A stretch of DNA of 64,000 bases, from contig JAKGBX010000001.1 of NCBI GenBank assembly GCA_021555075.1, positions 62,001 through 126,000 of the forward strand, read 5' to 3'. Shown here piece by piece: positions 62,279-64,000 of the stretch. Positions within the stretch are counted from its first letter, which is position 1, and every line of letters starts with the position of its first letter. The notes under the pieces are model-generated. The model searched no databases and had not been told where the DNA came from. It saw only the letters and a program-made list of their open reading frames with translations. The position numbers were made by a program, and so were the translations under genes. This stretch comes from Rhodobacteraceae bacterium LMO-JJ12. GTDB lineage: Bacteria; Pseudomonadota; Alphaproteobacteria; Rhodobacterales; Rhodobacteraceae.

Positions 62279-62776
62279 ATGGGCTATGGTCGTTTCTTTG
62301 CCATGATAGCGACGTCGACTGTCGTTATGTATGGGCTGATGTATCTCAATACCTATGCGCTTGATCATATCTTCTATTCGCAGACGCGGATGTGGATGGC
62401 GCTCTATATGGGGGGGGCGATGGCGATCATCATGCTGGCGTTCATGCTGGGAATGTATACCAACGGAACCATTAACAGCGCCATTTTTATCGGCGCGGCG
62501 TTGGCATTTGCGCTGGGTGTTTGGCTGGTGCGATCACAGGAAACGGTGGGCGATGTGGCCTGGATGAAAGCGATGATCCCGCACCACTCGATTGCCGTTC
62601 TGACCAGTGAGCGTGCCGAGATATCGGACCCGAGGGTGCGTGAGCTGGCCAATGCGATCATCGAGGCCCAGCGCAGCGAGATCGACGAGATGAAACGCTA
62701 TATCATGGACATCGAGGCAAATGGCGATGCCCCTGCCGGAACGCCGCGAGAGATCGGCATAGACCAGGCGCAATGA
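62279..62776 (+). CDS. DUF305 domain membrane protein
   Basis: 165 residues from MGYGRFFAMIATSTVVMYGL (62279), with AAGGGGGAAA as SD. Three transmembrane helices (about 4-22, 37-60, 67-85) precede a soluble DUF305 domain with WMKAMIPHHSIAVLTSERAE, whose paired His and following helix are the family signature. Ends IGIDQAQ. Function unknown; relatives are implicated in metal handling. A 23-codon upstream extension is not conserved. Its 3' end is near the bidirectional terminator. Confidence 0.82.
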   Translation: MGYGRFFAMIATSTVVMYGLMYLNTYALDHIFYSQTRMWMALYMGGAMAIIMLAFMLGMYTNGTINSAIFIGAALAFALGVWLVRSQETVGDVAWMKAMIPHHSIAVLTSERAEISDPRVRELANAIIEAQRSEIDEMKRYIMDIEANGDAPAGTPREIGIDQAQ

Positions 62777-62818
62777 ATAGCGTTTTAATCGTTTAAGGCA
62801 GGATTTTCATTTCACGCA

Positions 62819-62848
62819 AAAAGCCCCGGCGCTTGGACCGGGGCTTTT
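62819..62848. terminator. Bidirectional rho-independent terminator
   Basis: AAAAGCCCCGG (62819-62829) and CCGGGGCTTTT (62838-62848) form an 11-bp stem with an 8-nt loop, flanked by A-run on the left and T-run on the right, so it can stop both the DUF305 and mcl1 transcripts, which converge here. Confidence 0.9.
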
Positions 62849-62869
62849 CCAATTCAATTGAAGGCGTGA

Positions 62870-63826
62870 TCAGCCGCCGACCAATTCCGACATGCGCACG
62901 ATCACTTCGGCTTGCTTCATCGACGCGATGTCGATCAGTTTGCCTTTGTAGGTGGTGGCACCAAGCCCTTGTTTCTGGGCCTCTTCCATGGCGGCGAGGA
63001 TTTCACGGGCCTCGGCTACAGCCTCAGCCGAGGGGGTGAAGACCTCGTTGGAGAGCTTGACCTGTTTGGGGTGGATCGCCCATTTGCCGACCATGCCCAG
63101 CGTTGCGGCGCGCAGCGCGTGGGCGGTGAAGCCTTCGTCATCCGAGAAATCGCCATAGGGGCCATCAACCGGCAGAACGCCATGGGTGCGGCATGCGGCG
63201 ACGATGGCCGAGATCGCCCAGTGCCACGGGTCGGACCAGTTCTTTTGGCCGTCGCGCAGCATGTAGTAGTTTTCCTGTGTGCCACCGATGCCTGTGGTCG
63301 CCATGCCCATCGAGGCGGCAAAATCGGCATATCCGAGGCTGATCGCCTGCATACGGGGGGAGGCGGCGGCGATCTCTTCGACATGGGCGATGCCAGCGGC
63401 GGTTTCGATGATCACCTCAAAGGTGATCGGCTTCTTGCGGCCCTTGGCGGCCTCGATCGAGGCGACGAGCGCTTCGACGGCATAAATGTCTTCGGCACAA
63501 CCGACCATCGGGATCATGATCTGATCAAGGCGCTCGGAGGCGTTTTCCAGCAGGTCGACGACATCGCGATACCAATAGGGCGTGTCGAGGCCGTTGATGC
63601 GCACGGAAAGGTATTTGTTGCCCCAGTCGATGTCATGGGTCGCCGCGATGATGTTCTTGCGCGCGGTTTCCTTGTCGGCGGGTGCGACGCTGTCTTCGAG
63701 ATCAAGGTTGATCACGTCGGCGGCAGAGGCAGCCATCTTCTCGAAAATTGCCGGACGCGAGCCGGGGCCGAAGAGTTGGCAGCGGTTTGGACGGGCAGGA
63801 GCGGGGGGTTGTTTGCGGAAGGACAT
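62870..63826 (-). CDS. mcl1: L-malyl-CoA/beta-methylmalyl-CoA lyase
   Basis: 318 residues, HpcH/HpaI aldolase (citrate lyase beta-like) fold. Opens MSFRKQPPAPARPNRCQLFG, characteristic of Mcl1 of Rhodobacter-type bacteria. DVINLDLEDSVAPADKETAR (metal-binding Glu/Asp), SVRINGLDTPYWYRDVVDLL (Arg), FEVIIETAAGIAHVEEIAAA and GKWAIHPKQVKLSNEVFTPS follow. Cleaves malyl-CoA to acetyl-CoA and glyoxylate, and beta-methylmalyl-CoA to propionyl-CoA and glyoxylate, in the ethylmalonyl-CoA pathway. Its gene stands alone, ending before a terminator. Confidence 0.94.
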   Translation of the reverse strand: MSFRKQPPAPARPNRCQLFGPGSRPAIFEKMAASAADVINLDLEDSVAPADKETARKNIIAATHDIDWGNKYLSVRINGLDTPYWYRDVVDLLENASERLDQIMIPMVGCAEDIYAVEALVASIEAAKGRKKPITFEVIIETAAGIAHVEEIAAASPRMQAISLGYADFAASMGMATTGIGGTQENYYMLRDGQKNWSDPWHWAISAIVAACRTHGVLPVDGPYGDFSDDEGFTAHALRAATLGMVGKWAIHPKQVKLSNEVFTPSAEAVAEAREILAAMEEAQKQGLGATTYKGKLIDIASMKQAEVIVRMSELVGG

Positions 63827-64000
63827 GGGCGGGCCTCTCGGGGGTTTCTGAAATTGCGTGGGTTCAGCTCTGAGCGATATTAAATTGCGCGGGGTGCTGC
63901 AAGGCGGATTATGCAGATGCAGAATGGCGCTGCGGCGCGGAAAATTTGTGCCAAGCGAGGGAGGGAATAGAATTTTCTGCGAAAATTCTGGGCTTTTGCC
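63827..64000. other. Upstream region of mcl1, right edge of window
   Basis: 174 bp with no gene supported. The mcl1 SD is GAGAGGCCC just before 63826. Nothing else recognised. Confidence 0.4.

Overview
This window reads as a chromosome segment of a Roseobacter-group member of the Rhodobacteraceae (Alphaproteobacteria). The reasons are the gene order maf / rho-mnmE-mnmG-rsmG-parA-parB, the L-malyl-CoA/beta-methylmalyl-CoA lyase, the FYDLN-type acidic protein, GANTC sites around a probable origin, and the moderately high GC with many 1-8 bp gene overlaps. No database search was possible; assignments rest on motifs, lengths and context.

Layout. 1-7755 is an origin/partition core: a truncated maf-like gene, a 535-bp gap with DnaA boxes and a pyrimidine-rich tract (candidate oriC), then rho, mnmE, mnmG, rsmG, parA and parB, with two perfect parS palindromes embedded in the starts of mnmG and rsmG. 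7745-25949 is housekeeping: a DUF454 protein, hemW, rdgB and rph (overlapping), hrcA-grpE, an oxoprolinase-like protein with queG, a glutathione S-transferase, mtgA, the gltD-GFA-gltB glutamate synthase cluster, uppP and an NDUFA9-like protein.

26097-54314 is accessory DNA stacked on tRNA-Leu(CAG). A 6.7-kb element (26168-32929) is bounded by 16-bp copies of the tRNA 3' end. It carries a tyrosine integrase, an AlpA-like regulator, a chain of overlapping small genes (two shorter than 60 codons), a Cys-rich protein and a two-gene module with a PIN-domain nuclease. A second segment (32930-54314) ends in a 14/16 degenerate copy of the same att core. It contains decayed repeats and IS remnants, two diverged direct repeats of about 320 bp (33803 and 53184), and between them a catabolic cluster.

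The catabolic cluster (34571-50153) is 16 tightly packed minus-strand genes: a TRAP transporter (dctPQM-like), biotin carrier, biotin carboxylase, two unlike HMGL-type carboxyltransferase subunits that have each lost metal-site residues, a DUF35 protein, an acyl-CoA ligase, a thiolase-fold protein without the nucleophilic Cys, a four-subunit succinate dehydrogenase/fumarate reductase-like complex, and a two-subunit class I fumarase-like enzyme. My working inference is a pathway for a substituted C4-dicarboxylate: uptake, desaturation, hydration, CoA activation, retro-aldol cleavage, then biotin-dependent carboxyl transfer. A TetR regulator, an SDR and two matching palindromes (CTAGAA-N6-TTCTAG and TTAGAA-N6-TTCTAA) give it a plausible regulatory circuit.

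54550-64000 returns to core functions: tRNA-Ala(GGC), a FYDLN acidic protein, a YgjP-like metallopeptidase, a GntR regulator, accA, an AraC/GyrI-like pair, a DUF1801 protein, a truncated racemase-like fragment, ilvD, a DUF305 membrane protein and mcl1.
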